Part shown: piece by piece, positions 42,157 to 53,446 of the stretch
Position numbering within the stretch: the first letter of the stretch is position 1
Layout: each line of letters starts with the position of its first letter
DNA from: Closterium sp. Naga37s-1
Taxonomy: Eukaryota > Streptophyta > Zygnematophyceae > Desmidiales > Closteriaceae
DNA: 64,000 bases
Direction of reading: 5' to 3'
NCBI GenBank assembly: GCA_947471745.1
Contig: CANJKZ010000088.1
Span: 124,001 to 188,000, forward strand
Program-made: the position numbers and the translations under genes
Notes under the pieces: generated by a model
What the model was told of the DNA's origin: nothing
Seen by the model: only the letters and a program-made list of their open reading frames with translations
Databases searched by the model: none

Positions 42157-44160
42157 ATGGCTGGACCTGAAAAAATGGGTGGCAGAGGTGCTGGTGGCAG
42201 TGGAGAAGCCCAAGCTCAAGGCCAACCCCGTGATTCAGCCATGGCGCCTGTGCAACCAAGTCTTGGCCCACCTTGGGATGAGCCTAGGGTGTTTGGGCTT
42301 GACAAGTTCAACGGTGACAACTTCGCTGAATGGTCCTTCAGAATGGAGAACGTATTTGACCACTATGACCTGCTGGAGGTGATGGAAGGAACGGAAAAGC
42401 GCCCCGAGAACAACCCGGAGAAGAGCCCATGGGTGTGGAAGAGCGCACAATGCTATCTCCTACTTGGGCAAGCGTTGGGGAGCAGCCAAATCCGTCACAT
42501 CAAGCCATTCCAGCATGAACCAGAGAAGAGAACAAAGGCATGGGCTACTCTCAAAGGTGTACACGCTCCTGCAACAGCGGCGGTAGCGGTGGTGCTGGAG
42601 CGGCAAATGGCGGCACTACGAATTGAAGAAGACGAAGCGGTTGAAGAAGGGGTGCAGAAATTCTTCGACTTGTTGACGCGGCTTGAGAGAGCTGATTTGA
42701 ACTACAGTGAGCTCCAAAAGAAGACTAAGTTGCTGGCCTTACTCCCAGAGTCATGGTCCTCGCTCATCATCAACCTCAATTGTGACTTGCCTCGCCTCTC
42801 GCTTGAAGACGTGAAGCGAGCGATCCTTCAAGACGAATTCCGCCGCCGTGAGTTGGCAAGTGCGGATGGTGCCGGGGCAGCAAGCATCGGCCGAAGGTAT
42901 GGCCGTGGAAGGGGCAAAGGACGAGGGAGAGGCAGGTATGGCAGCAACAACTTCAATGGAGGCCGCGGAAGTGGCGGATACGGCAGCGACAACTGTTATG
43001 TGATGCTATCATTTGCATTCACGTCTGTCTGCCTCCCATCATATGTTCGTGCGTTGCATGCGTGGTGTGTACAAGAATCTGTGTTCGGCATGGTTTCGAT
43101 TTTCTGAGTGTGTGTGTATGCTATTTGGCTTCGGCAGATATCTGAAGTGACTCCTCTGCTCAAGAGCTTTCCGACGAACCAAGAATCGTTGCGATCGGAA
43201 CAAGAACGAGAAAGATATGATCGTTCGAAGTTTTGATTGTGATGCGACGACTATGGGAATTTGTGGAGTGACTCAATATGGGGTATAGACTTTTGGGGTT
43301 GGGGAAATTCGTCAATCTACTGTAGATTGATGCCAAGTGGTTGGGAGAAGCCAAACCAGGTTGGCAAGTGTGGCCAAGTTGGGTGAGGTGGATGGCATGA
43401 GTTGGGAAAGTGTTAAATGTCAAAGTTGGGGTGCCTATAGAGGGGGGAATTGTGTGGTATGGGGTTTCCTTGGTTGGGGACTCTCTTGGGACCTTCCCTC
43501 TCGTCCTCCTCATCCTCTCCTACCTGGTTTATTGCTACTTCAACTCTCTTGTGTGAACTTGTGAGTAAATTGTGTTTGAGTTAAGTTTCTAAGGCAGCTT
43601 ACCCCCTAGTGCGCCGAAATTCATAACTCGAGTTATACTCCATATTTTGATACAATTAAAAGTGGGAAAGAGAGCCACAGTCAAGGGCTACAACATGATC
43701 GAGATTGAGAGAATTATATATGTGCGTGAATCGTCGACTACATTTCTTGTGACGACGAATTTTCTGTCCAGAATTGTAGTTGACGATTTTGAGATATTTA
43801 AGCCCCTAATCTTCATAGACTCCGTCCTTAGTCTCAAATAACATAAAGAGCTACGGACACGGTCGCGGCCGATTGGACGGCGAGTGCCACTATTCTCACA
43901 AGAGCGGACATATGTGGCGCGATTGCTTCAAGCTCCCTGATGGATGGACTCCTGCTTAAGGCCAAGAGGGTAGAGGAGCAGGAGGAGGGAGAGGAAGAGA
44001 GAGTGGAGGCCATGGCGCTCGCGGAGGTGGTGCTTCAAATATGAAGAACGGTGACAACGAGAGCGAGTCGAGGGACGATCGCTTTCCAGGTCAATTCTTC
44101 TTCGTATCCACGTAAGCACCGGCTGCATCAGAAAAGGGTGAAAGCTTTGAGGAGCCTGCT
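42157..44160 (+). pseudogene. Family C gag relic, split by a solo LTR
   Basis: Gag runs from MAGPEKMGGRGAGG through FNGDNFAEWSFRMENVFDHY and LLPESWSSLIINLNCDLPRL to an RG-rich segment. The solo LTR 42994-43843 lies here. The CCHC knuckle (CHYSHKSGHMWRDCFKLP) follows at about 43900-43950. The relic is broken. Confidence 0.75.
42994..43843 (+). repeat. Solo LTR of family B inside family C gag
   Basis: TGTTATGTGATGCTATC...TCAAATAACA, 850 bp. It aligns along its whole length with the LTRs of 32737-39217 but is clearly more diverged. I see no clean 5-bp target duplication. Family B was therefore active long before its young copy landed. Confidence 0.88.
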
Positions 44161-44163
44161 GCT

Positions 44164-46490
44164 TTGGGGAAGGTGACCCTACACTCCCTGGACTATTGGG
44201 TGATCGATAGCGGCGCTACCTACAGCATGACACCTCGTGCGGACTTGCTCACCGAACTTGAGCCGTCACCGGTGAAGCATATCACATCGGCTTTGGGGCA
44301 GCGAGAAGAGGTGAAAGGCATGGGCAAGGCCATGTTCAAGGGTGCTGATGGGAAGATGGTGGGCCTTAAGAACGTGCTCAGGGTGCCCAACCTTGCTGCG
44401 AACCTGATTTCCGTGCGGCGGTTGCAAAAGGCGGGCATGGACACGAGCTCGAAGGGAGCTAAGACCTATATTGCGAGGCTTGGCGAGCGTATTCTTTGGG
44501 ACCTTCACGAGGATAGGGATGCATACAACGAGATGTGGCAGATCCCTGTGGTCCCCATGCCTAAGGAGAGGCAAGTGGCAGCAAGCATCAGCACCAAGGG
44601 TGAAGCGGTTGGTAGCGGCGATGGTGCGAAAGGTCGCGCTACGCAGATTGAGTCCAAGAAGTGCAATCTTGGAGGGACCTGCAAGCTGGGTGAACACGAG
44701 GAGAGTGGTGCAGCAGCTCAGAAGCAGCACAAGGGTGAGGAGAACCCCAAGGCAGCAGCGGAGGAGGACTACGGAGAGAGCATGTGGGGCACTATTGCGA
44801 ATGCGGCATTCTCCAATCCGACTTCGGCTACGGGGGAGTGTGATTGGTTGACCTTGCATCGGCGCATGGGGCATGTGGCCCTGCCCATCTTGAAGCAGCT
44901 AGTGAAGAATGAGATGGTTGCTGGCATACGTGTGAAGGGGGAGCCCGATGAGGTACTTGGCAGCCCGACGTGCATGGGAGCCAAGTTCACCCGTTACCCG
45001 TTCTCTAGTTCGGAGGCAACGGCTAAGGCACCACTTGATGAGGTGGTGATAGACGTGGTGGGCCCCTTGAAGCTTGGAGCTGCTGGAGCAGAGTACTTTC
45101 TCACCATTGTGGACGTCCACACCCACATGACCTGGGTGTACGTGCTGTCCAAGAAGAGCGACGTGGCTGAAACGGTGAAGTCCGATTGGTTGCTAATGGT
45201 GGAGCGGCAACAAGACCGGCTAGTGAAGGCAATTCGCACCGATCGAGGGGGAGAGTTCCTGAGCAAGGATTTCTCATTGTGGCTGAAGAAGAATGGCATA
45301 AGGCACTCCCTTACTATGCCATAGTCCCCTGCAATGAACGGCATCGCCGAGCGTGCGAACCGCACAATCACGGAGACGGCACGCGGGTTGCTCATTGAAG
45401 CCGGGCTACCCGACTACTTCTGGCCTGATGCGGTGCGGAGTGCGTGTGTGGCCAAGAACAGAGCTTTGACTCATGTGGGAGCAGACAAATGGGTGCCCTA
45501 TGTGGAGTGGATTGGAAGGAAGCCAAAGGTGGATATGCTTCGGGTGTTCGGGTGCATGTGCATGGCACTTGTGCCTAAGCATCTTCGGCACAACAAGCTC
45601 GGTGCCAAGGCGATATGGGCTGTGTATTTGGGCATGGCTCAAAACAGCAAGGGGTGGCTTCTTTGGGACCCATTCACCAAGAAATTATTGGTGAGCAGGG
45701 ATTGCAAATTCATGGAGAACCTGATGTATAAGGATTGGAAGGCGGAGAATGAGGCGAAGATAGGTGTGCGGTTTGGGGAGGTGAAGAGTTATGGTTTGGA
45801 GCATGTAGAGCTGCCCTTGGAGCTGAGCAGCGGCAACACCACCACAAGGCAATCTTCCCTTGTGAATGGAGGAGAGGAGGCCAAGGATGCAGAGGAAGAA
45901 GAGGAGGAGGTGCAGCAAGTGAGCGAGCGTGCACCGACACTTCCTTCTCGCACTACGAGTGCTCCACGGATCCGAGTCACTCCGCAGCAACGCAATGAGA
46001 GCCTTCATGTCCCTACAGCTGAGGAGGAAGGAAGGGGAAAGAGGAGAATTCAAGCCCCAAATAGGCTGACCTATGAGGCGCTGGGAAAGCCAGCCAAGTC
46101 AGCCTTGGTCGGAGCGGCAGTGATGGTTGGAGATGACGAGGAAAGTGAGTACGAGGAGTTTGCTTTCGCGTTCTTCTCTCCGGTGGAGATGCCGGGGGAA
46201 CCAGAAACTCTCAAGGAGGCCGTGGAGAGTAGTGATGCTGAGGAGTGGAAGAAGGCAATGGAGAGTAAGCTGAAGAGCATTGAGGAGAACGGCACGTGGG
46301 AATTGGTGGAGCTACCGAAGGGGCGTAAGACGATTATGTCCAAGTGGCTCTTCAAGATCAAGTCCGACGCCGACGGCAAAATCGAGCGCTACAAGTCTAG
46401 GCTTGTGGCAAAGGGGTACCAGAAGAAGGAGAAGGTGGACTATAAGGAGTTGTTTGCTCCTGTGGTGAAGCCAACGACGCTGTGAACCCT
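44164..46490 (+). pseudogene. Family C protease-integrase-RT start relic
   Basis: Protease YWVIDSGATYSMTP (44194-44235), pre-integrase LTLHRRMGHVALPILKQLVK, integrase words VIDVVGPLK, TIVDVHTHMTWVYVL, AIRTDRGGEF and MNGIAERANRTITE, integrase tail (VSRDCKFMENLMYKDWK), then RT start (YKSRLVAKGYQKKEKVDYKE, LFAPVVKPTTL). The relic is broken. Confidence 0.8.
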
Positions 46491-46518
46491 ACTCGCGGGA
46501 GCTACCATCAAAGGATGG

Positions 46519-47781
46519 GTGGTGAAACAAATGGATGTGACAACGGCATTCCTCAACGGCATCCTAGAGGAAGAGATTTTCATGGCGCAGCCAGAGGGGT
46601 TTGATGATGGTAGTGGCAGATTGTGGAAGCTGAAGAAGGCGCTCTATGGGGTCAAGCAAGCCTCTAGGCAGTGGTACTTGAAGCTGCGTGAAGTCTTGGA
46701 GGAGATCGGGTTCACTCCCTCATCCGTCGATCATTCCTTGTTCATGCTTGGCGAGGGGGAGCAGAGGAGTTTCATGGTGGTTTATGTGGATGACATCGTC
46801 ATTTTCTCACCCTCCTCTGATCTTGTGAAGGAGGTGTTGCTGAAGCTTCAAGACAAGTTCAAGTGCAAGGCCCTTGGTGACGTGAGCTTCTACCTCGGGC
46901 TCCACATCGAACAAGATGCGGAGAAGCGGTGCATGCGTGTGCATCAACGGAAGTACCTGGAGGCATTGGCTGCCAACTTTGGGCAGAGTGAAGGCCATGT
47001 GGCTACACCCTTTCCCTCTGGGTTCAAGTGTGTGAAGGGACCAGAGGAGGAGAGCGTTGGTGAAGAGGAGAGGCGCCGTTTTCACTCGTTGGTGGGCAGG
47101 CTCACGTACGCGGCGGTAAACACCTGACCGGACGCCGCTTTTGCAACCGGACAGTTGGCTAGGGTTGTTAAATGCCCTAATGAGGAGCAGGTAGCTGCTG
47201 GAATGAGGGTGGCCAAGTACCTTGGCCAAACAGCGATGGTTGGGCTGCAATACTCGGCGGCGGCGCAAAGGCGCCAAAAAGGCGTGGATGGTGTTGAACC
47301 CGGGCGTTTATTCATCACCGCATTCTCGGATGCTTCTTATGCTTCGGAAGCAGAGGACATGACAAGTGTTGGAGGGTTCATTTGCTGTGTTGGTGGAGGC
47401 TTAACTACTTGGGAGAGCAAGAAGCAGGTGGATCAAGCATTGAGCTCGGTGGAGTCCGAGTACATGGCACTCTTCCGTGCCGTACGGGAGATTGTGTGGC
47501 AGCGGCGTTTGTTGGCTGAATTGGGGGAGGAGCAGCAACGACCTACCCCACTCTACTGTGACAGCCAAGGTGCCATTGCAGTTGCTAAGAACCCTGTGTT
47601 GCACGGCCTCACCAAGCACATGAGGGTGAAGTGGCATTGGACGAGGAGCATGGTGGCCATGGGTGAAGTTGAGTTGCGCTACGTGAAGACAACGGGGCAG
47701 CCAGCTGACATGATGACCGAGAGACTGGTTGAGCAGCAGCATTGGAAGTGTTGCAAGCTGGCTGGGATGGCTCTGAACTGA
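46519..47781 (+). pseudogene. Family C RT and RNase H relic
   Basis: KQMDVTTAFLNGILEEEIFM, LKKALYGVKQASRQWYLKL, the box MVVYVDDIVIF, YLGLHIEQD, then RNase H (AFSDASYASEAEDMTSVGG, VESEYMAL, CDSQGAIAVAKNP, ADMMTERLVEQQHWK). It ends just before the purine tract. The relic is broken. Confidence 0.8.
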
Positions 47782-47820
47782 GAGAACCAGATCCTAAGGC
47801 CAACAATCCGAGGGGGAGTT

Positions 47821-48064
47821 TGTTGGTGCAACCCTACGGTTTGCATTCGGCTTGTTGTCCGTGTGCGTGCATGCGTGTGTGCATGGAATTGTATGAGAGC
47901 ATGAGATAATATATATTTCATGCTTACAATAGTGTGTGAATGATGAGGCATGATTTTTTGAATGTGTGTGTTGAGTCAATAGCGAGTTATCGCTAGTCGT
48001 GTGTCGCGTCGTCGTTTGCGTGTCGTGTACGGTTTTTCCTATTTTGTCGTGTGTGGAACGTTCG
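47821..48064 (+). repeat. 3' LTR, family C (first 244 bp)
   Basis: Matches 41237 onward up to GTGTGGAACGTTCG, where unrelated sequence begins. Confidence 0.85.
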
Positions 48065-49050
48065 ACCTGGGGATACCATACCGAGGCCGGCTTCGCACGA
48101 ACCTCCTGGGCGACTCTCGCGCACCCCGCAGTGCCCGTCACCTGGGTAACTGTGTTGACTGGGCAACCAGGTTTACGCCACCAGGTTGGTGTCCTGCCAG
48201 GTCGGCGTCCAGGCGCCCAGGTCGGCGTCCAGACGCCCAGGTTGGAGTCCAGACGCCCAGGTCGGCGTCCAGGCGCTCAGGTCGGCGTCCAGGCGCCCAG
48301 TTCGGCGTCTAGGCGCCCAGGTTGGTGTTGAGGCGCCAAGGTCGGCGTCCAGGCGCCCAGGTCGGCGTCCAGGCGCCCAGGTCGGCGTCCAGACGCCCAG
48401 GTCGGCATCCCCCCTTGTCCCAGGTCGACGACTACCCTCGTCGACCCCGGTTGTAGTCGGCCACCAACGCCCGACGTGGGTGACTTCTTAGTGGCCCCCG
48501 TGCAGGTAGCAATTGAGGTAGCGAAGACGAAGGGAGCGGCGAGGGCCGCGAGAAAGGGTTTTCATGCTTATCTGCTCGGGTCACTTCGGGCAGTCATAGG
48601 GGTGGCTTTGCAGCGAGCTCAGGCACGTGTGATCTTGTTACGCATGGTGTCAATGATGCGATGCCCAGATGTAGTTTGGGTGGAGCGGGAAGATGTCAAG
48701 GAGGATGTTGGGTGGGATGCTCCGTGGGCGAATGCGCCTTACTTGGTAGATATGCGGGTCTAGACGATGGGCTGGGGTGTGGAGAATTTTTAGATAGGGT
48801 GTCTTGTTGGGGTGTTCTGATGGGGTGTTTTGATGGGGTGTCTTGATTGGGTTCTCTATGTGTTGTGCTATTAGGGTCTTCTGGCGGCTGTACTTTCCCT
48901 TTCCCTTTCCCTTTCCTTTTCTTTCCTCTCTTCTTTTTTCTCTCATTTTCTCTTTTCGTCCCCACTTAACTTCCGTCCCCACTTAACTTTCGTGTACATC
49001 TGTATCTATTCTTGCTACACACATTATTGCGCTCTAAAAAATAAAATAAA
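48065..49050 (+). other. Unassigned stretch with a 20-bp minisatellite and a possible retroposon 3' tail
   Basis: The stretch 48190-48415 is about 11 copies of CGTCCAGGCGCCCAGGTCGG with point changes. The stretch 48476-48763 is an open frame (RKGFHAYLLGSLRAVIGVAL, VVWVEREDVKEDVGWDA) that I do not recognise. After it come a CCCTTT/CTTTTC-rich stretch (48893-48960) and an end AAAAAATAAAATAAAAAGG (49035-49053), which looks like the 3' end of a LINE or other polyadenylated retroposon. The next base begins copia RNase H sequence. No target duplication could be fixed. Confidence 0.4.
48190..48415. repeat. 20-bp minisatellite
   Basis: The unit is CGTCCAGGCGCCCAGGTCGG with AGACGC, GTTGGAGTCC and TTCGG variants, about 11 copies. 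Confidence 0.9.
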
Positions 49051-49478
49051 AAGGCCCTAGCGTCTGGTGACCACCACAGGTTTCGTCTGCAGTTAGGCCT
49101 TGTTGACGCTGGTGCTCGGTTACTGTAGACTTGTTGCTTGCCCTGCTTGTCCTTGCTTATACATATACTTGTGAACTCTTGAACTGCTCTTGTGACCTCG
49201 TGTTTGTGCCCAGGCTCTGTGGTGACTTTAGATCCACCCTGAGCTCTGTTTTGTTGCTATTCTTGACTGGTCTTGTGACCGTTGTCTCCCTTGCTTGTTT
49301 TGATGCCCATCACTTAGCATATGGGGGTGTGTCAAATTATAATATTTGTTTTGCTAGTTTGCTAGGCTACACTGAGTTGCATTGTATAGGGTACACATAT
49401 TACATCGACATTTCTGTTTCTACCTCTTGCCCTAACACCGTATCATCATTTCCGCTAGTTACTACTTTGATATTGGCA
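49051..49478 (+). mobile_element. 3' end of a family A copia
   Basis: An RNase H end (GCCCTAGCGTCTGGTGACC, compare TTCACCAAGGCCCT... in other copies) is followed by the shared 3' untranslated stretch (GATCCACCCTGAGCTCTG, GACTGGTCTTGTGACC), the purine tract ATATGGGGGTG and an LTR at 49330-49478 (TGTCAAATTATAATATTTG). It is a fossil fragment. Confidence 0.78.
49330..49478 (+). repeat. LTR, TGTCAAATTAT type
   Basis: About 149 bp, close to 20990-21133. The right edge is approximate. Confidence 0.7.
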
Positions 49479-50472
49479 AGGGCACATTTACAGGCAGAAG
49501 TTGAGCATCATGTGTACACATTTTTAAAGTTGGAGATTATGACAATGATAAGACCAAGGGCCATGGATTCCATCAGGCACTTCGGGAGCATCAATGTCCA
49601 TGTACCCATGCATCAAAACTAATTATTTCTTAACCATTGAGTTTGCTTGCCACCAAGGAATAAGGAGATATATTTCAAATGTCATTCAACATAACATTGA
49701 ATCTTCTATCCCCAACGCACATGTTGCACACGAATAACAAGAAAACGGCATTGGTCCTGGCTGCTACTTCCACACTGTCATCTCTACAGCTAACTATTAT
49801 TAAGGGACAACATTTATATATTCGCTTTCTACATCTTCAGTTTCTTCGCTGGAACTGTCGCGAATCCATACCCAAGGTCATGCTTTCTAGGCTTGCATTG
49901 ATGGCACACTCAAAGCACCCAGTCTGAATATATTTCTCCAGCACTCGTTTGTTTTCGTTGTTATATCATCATCGCGCCACGCCTCCAAGAGTAAGGCCTA
50001 GAAAGAGCACTGTTGCTCTTGTCGTAGATCCTCCTGCGCCAGTCTTGACTCTTTCCCCACCTGAAGATGGTCCCGAAGGCTTCTTGTGGTCCTTTCGCCG
50101 CATATGAATTAAAAACCCTCACACTCTCAGCCGAGATCGCTGCTCTGTCGATTGAGGAAGCGGCAGACAGGAAGAAGGATTGAGGGCACAATCTTATCGA
50201 GGCGCATCTTCGTTTTGGGGGTCACAATCCCATTTTTCTCGAGTCGCGCCCAAATGTGTGCAAATCTTCGCGTCACAATGTATGAATGTATCGCGACAAT
50301 TTGCGACCGCGCGATCAGGGCAAGTGTCACGTGGTAAATGGTCGCCAATGTATCACAAGTTTGTTCACTACAGTGACTCGTTGTAATGGGCAGTGTGCCA
50401 AAAACAAGGGTGTACGCGGTCGCCCAAGTTGCGTCAAAATACATTACTGCTGTTGTTCATGACTAGTAACAA
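49479..50472. other. Gene-poor stretch
   Basis: Lower G+C than the surroundings. I recognise no coding family, RNA gene or LTR. It may be the 5' flank of the Harbinger relic that follows. Confidence 0.35.
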
Positions 50473-50889
50473 ATGCTTCAGCATGGACTTAGAAACAACC
50501 ACCAGAAAGCATCTATAAACACAACACAAAGCCACTTCACGGCTAGTGTACCAATGGCACTTGGCTCAATACCAGAGCCACGCAGCGTCCTCGGACTAGT
50601 AGTAGCATGGATCTCATACTATTACGCCATCTTCCTCTACACAATCACGAAATCGGTAGTAGGGCTGATCGATGCCGGCGCATTTAGCGACGACAAAGAA
50701 CGGAAACTCCGCGCACAACTTTGGCGCCATGACCTTGCCCTGTGGGTGGAGGACCCGGAAGGCATGCAGGACAGCGAGTTCGTATTTATCTTCCGCATAA
50801 ACAGGGCTATTCTGGAGCACATAAAGACAGGTATGATGTATTACATGGAGCCCATTGTGAAAAAAAAACCAACTTACCCCGGAGGTCTT

Positions 50890-51099
50890 TGTCAAGATAG
50901 TAGTTAGGAGGGTAGGAGCCATGCTAGGGTTCAATGTCGAGAGAGTTTAGGCAAGGGAGAAGTTGGCCAAGAAAAGAGGGTTCAATTATGAGAAACAGTG
51001 TAAGGATATAGGCAAGAACCAAGAATGGTGCACCCCCAAGAGTTTATGATAGCTACACCAAACTACAGCTACAGGCAGTTACATATATATATTCCAACA
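50890..51099 (-). repeat. LTR (3' in element sense)
   Basis: 210 bp, TGTCAAGATAGTAG...ATTCCAACA, next to the purine tract. Confidence 0.88.
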
Positions 51100-51939
51100 C
51101 ACCCCCATAACTGCTTGCAGCTGGAGTTTGTGCAGAGTAAAGTAGCAGTAGGCAAGAGCAGTGACAACCGGTGCAGTGGTGGCATATTCAGCTGCAACAA
51201 CCCCTCAGCCAAGATAGAAGCAAGCAAAAGAATAAGATGCATGTGGCGGCAGGTCGCCTGGAGAGCAAGTGCTTGCGGCGGAAGCGTGCGGCGGCACAGC
51301 AGGGCTCAATGGCAGCACCTGCCGCTCAACAGCAGCAGACAGCAGAAGAGACAGCAGGTGGAGGCAGGGGCGGCAGTTGGAGGTGCCACAGTAGCAGCGG
51401 GCGGCAGCTGCAGATGCCTGGCTGGCTTCCGCCACCGCCTCACCCTCCCCCTCACAGTGGCACGCGCGGCCGTGAGAGAGAGAGGAGGAGGGGCGGCTGC
51501 TGGCTCGGCAGAATCTCTCTCACCACCCCCTCACACCTCCAATCTCCCCCCCCTTTCTCCCAACACAACAACAGGTGCAGTAGGGAGAGAGAGGAGGAGG
51601 TGATGGGCTCCTGGCTACTCACACCCGCCACCCCCATACCCTCCCCCACTGCTGCAAGCACAGCAGGGGGGTGGAGGAGAAGGGGGGGGCCGGGGGGGCT
51701 GGTGCTGCAGATCCCTTCCTGCCACCCCCTTAACCTCCAAGATCCCGCCAACCCTATACCCCCCCCCCCACTGCTGCACCCGCAGCAGGGGGATGGAGGA
51801 GAAGGGGGGAGCGGGGGGGGCTGGTGCTGCAGATCCCCTCCCCCCCACTGCTGCACCCGCAGCAGGGGGATGGAGGGGGGCAGCAGGGGAGAGCTATGGG
51901 AGGGTGTGGTAGACGAGGCCCACTTGCACTCACAAGGGG

Positions 51940-52285
51940 GTGCGGGGGGTAGTCACGAGGGGGTGCGAGGGGCACTCTCGAGGGGGGTGCGAGGGGCACT
52001 CACGAGGGGGTGCGAGGGGCACTCACGAGGGGGTGCGAGGGGCACTCACGAGGGGGTGCGAGGGGCACTCACGAGGGGGTGCGAGGGGCACTCACGAGGG
52101 GGTGCGAGGGGCACTCACGAGGGGGTGCGAGGGGCACTCACGAGGGGGTGCGAGGGGCACTCACGAAGGGGTGCGAGGGGCACTCACGAGGGGGTGCGAG
52201 GGGCACTCACGAGGGGGTGCGAGGGGCACTCACGAGGGGGTGCGAGGGGCACTAACGAGGGGGTGCGAGGGGCACTCACATACCC
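51940..52285. repeat. 23-bp minisatellite inside the coding-free LTR element
   Basis: About 14-15 copies with core GAGGGGGTGCGAGGGGCACT plus CAC, with single changes (GAAGGGG, CACTAAC). On either side are larger repeats with CCCCCACTGCTGCACCCGCAGCAGG words (51640-51880, 52270-52730). Confidence 0.93.
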
Positions 52286-52789
52286 TCCTCCCACTGCTGC
52301 ACACGCAGCAGAGGGATGGAGGAGAAGGGGGGGGGCGGGGGGGCGACAGCAGGGCGCGCGACGGGCAGGAACCCATCGTTCGCCACCCCCGCCACCCCCA
52401 TACCCTCCCCCCCCAGCTGTACGATCAGCAGGGGGACGGAGGAGAAGGGGGGGCAGGGGGGCGGTGCAGGGGCTGTGTGGGCGACCTCAGGTCGCACGAA
52501 AAACATCCGCCACCCCCTCACACCCTCTCCCCCACTCCCCCCATAGCAGCAAGCGCAGCCGTGAGAGGGGAGAAGGCGTGCCAGCAGCTGCTGCTGTTGA
52601 GGCACATCCGCCACCCCCTCACACCCTCTCCCCGCAGCAGCGGGCGCAGCCGTGAGAGAGGAGGTGGCGTGGCGGCAGCTGCTGCTGCTGAGGCACATCC
52701 GCCACCCCCTCACACCCTCTCCCCCCCTCCCCATCTGGGGGGGGTGGGGAGGGGGGGGGAGGGGGGGGGGCGGGGTATGAGCTGCGCGT

Positions 52790-53155
52790 GCGACTGCAAG
52801 GGGCGCGGGCAGGCAGAAACCGTCGCGCGCTCGAGGCGTGCGACGGGCAGAATCCGACGCGCGCCCGGAGCGTGCGACGGGCAGGAACCGACGCGCAGCC
52901 GGGGCGCACATCGGGCAGAAACAGTCGCGCACCCGAGGCGCGCGACGGGCAAGAACCAACGCGCAGCTGGGGTGCGCATCGGGCAGGAACCGACGCGCAG
53001 CCAGGGCGCGCATCGGGCAGAAACCGACGCGCAGCCAGGGCGCGCATCGGGCAGAAACCGACGCGCAGCCAGGGCGCGCATCGGGCAGAAACCGACGTGC
53101 GCCCGGGGCGCGCGACGGGCAGAAACCGACGCTCGCTCTGGGCGCGCGACGGGCA
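52790..53155. repeat. 34-bp repeat leader next to the primer site
   Basis: About 10 degenerate copies built on CGGGCAGAAACCGACGCGCA and GCCAGGGCGCGCAT. It corresponds in place and style to the G+C-rich tandem leaders of the autonomous copias. Confidence 0.85.
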
Positions 53156-53223
53156 GCTTGACGGACTGTGCCATAGCGGAAGCTAATGGTGGGCCCAAAG
53201 ATGAAGGCTCTAGGAACGAGCCT

Positions 53224-53236
53224 GCTCTGAATACCA
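53224..53236 (-). promoter_or_regulatory. Primer binding site, tRNA-Met-like
   Basis: GCTCTGAATACCA on the plus strand (TGGTATTCAGAGC on the minus strand), touching the LTR at 53237. Confidence 0.75.
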
Positions 53237-53446
53237 TGTCAAGATAGTAGCTAGGAGGGTAGGAGCCATGCTAGGGTTCAATGTCGAGAGAGTTTAGGCA
53301 AGGGAGAAGTTGGCCAAGAAAATAGGGTTCAATAATGAGAAACAGTACAAGGATATAGGCAAGAACCAAGAATGGTGCACCCCCAACAGTTTATGATAGC
53401 TACACCAAACTACAGCTACAGGCAGTTACATATATATATTCCAGCA
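53237..53446 (-). repeat. LTR (5' in element sense)
   Basis: 210 bp direct copy of 50890-51099. Confidence 0.88.

Larger units (their letters stand above)
41237..48064 (+). mobile_element. Ty1/copia (family C), nearly complete but broken
   Basis: 5' LTR 41237-42122, primer site 42125-42136, gag-protease-integrase-RT-RNase H in order (42157-47781), purine tract (CGAGGGGGAGTT, 47809-47820) and the start of a 3' LTR (47821-48064). It contains a family B solo LTR (42994-43843) and a 71-bp poly(A)-tailed insert (41584-41654). Over the 244 comparable bases the LTRs differ at roughly 8-9 positions by eye. It has a few breaks. It is inserted between the integrase tail and RT of the family E fragment. 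Confidence 0.85.
50890..53446 (-). mobile_element. Coding-free LTR retroelement (LARD/TRIM-like)
   Basis: Two 210-bp LTRs (50890-51099 and 53237-53446; TGTCAAGATAG...TATTCCARCA) are flanked by GTCTT/GTCTC. On the minus strand a primer site TGGTATTCAGAGC (53224-53236) touches the right LTR, and a purine tract (GTTATGGGGGTG, from 51111 down to 51100) touches the left LTR. The 2.1-kb interior has no gag or pol and consists largely of G-rich minisatellites. The LTRs differ at about 7 of 210 bases. It must have moved with proteins of an autonomous copia, plausibly family A, whose primer site and purine tract it shares. Confidence 0.85.

Noticed and set aside
48476-48763. A host gene at this frame
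   Set aside because: It is 95 residues with no recognised family, between transposon scars, and ends before an A-rich tail. Treated as possible retroposon sequence only.
51171-53247. Long frames (494 and 435 residues) in the coding-free LTR element
   Set aside because: They consist of translated minisatellite (GVRGALTRGCEGHSRGGA and similar) in several frames at once. No gag or pol motif is seen in any frame.
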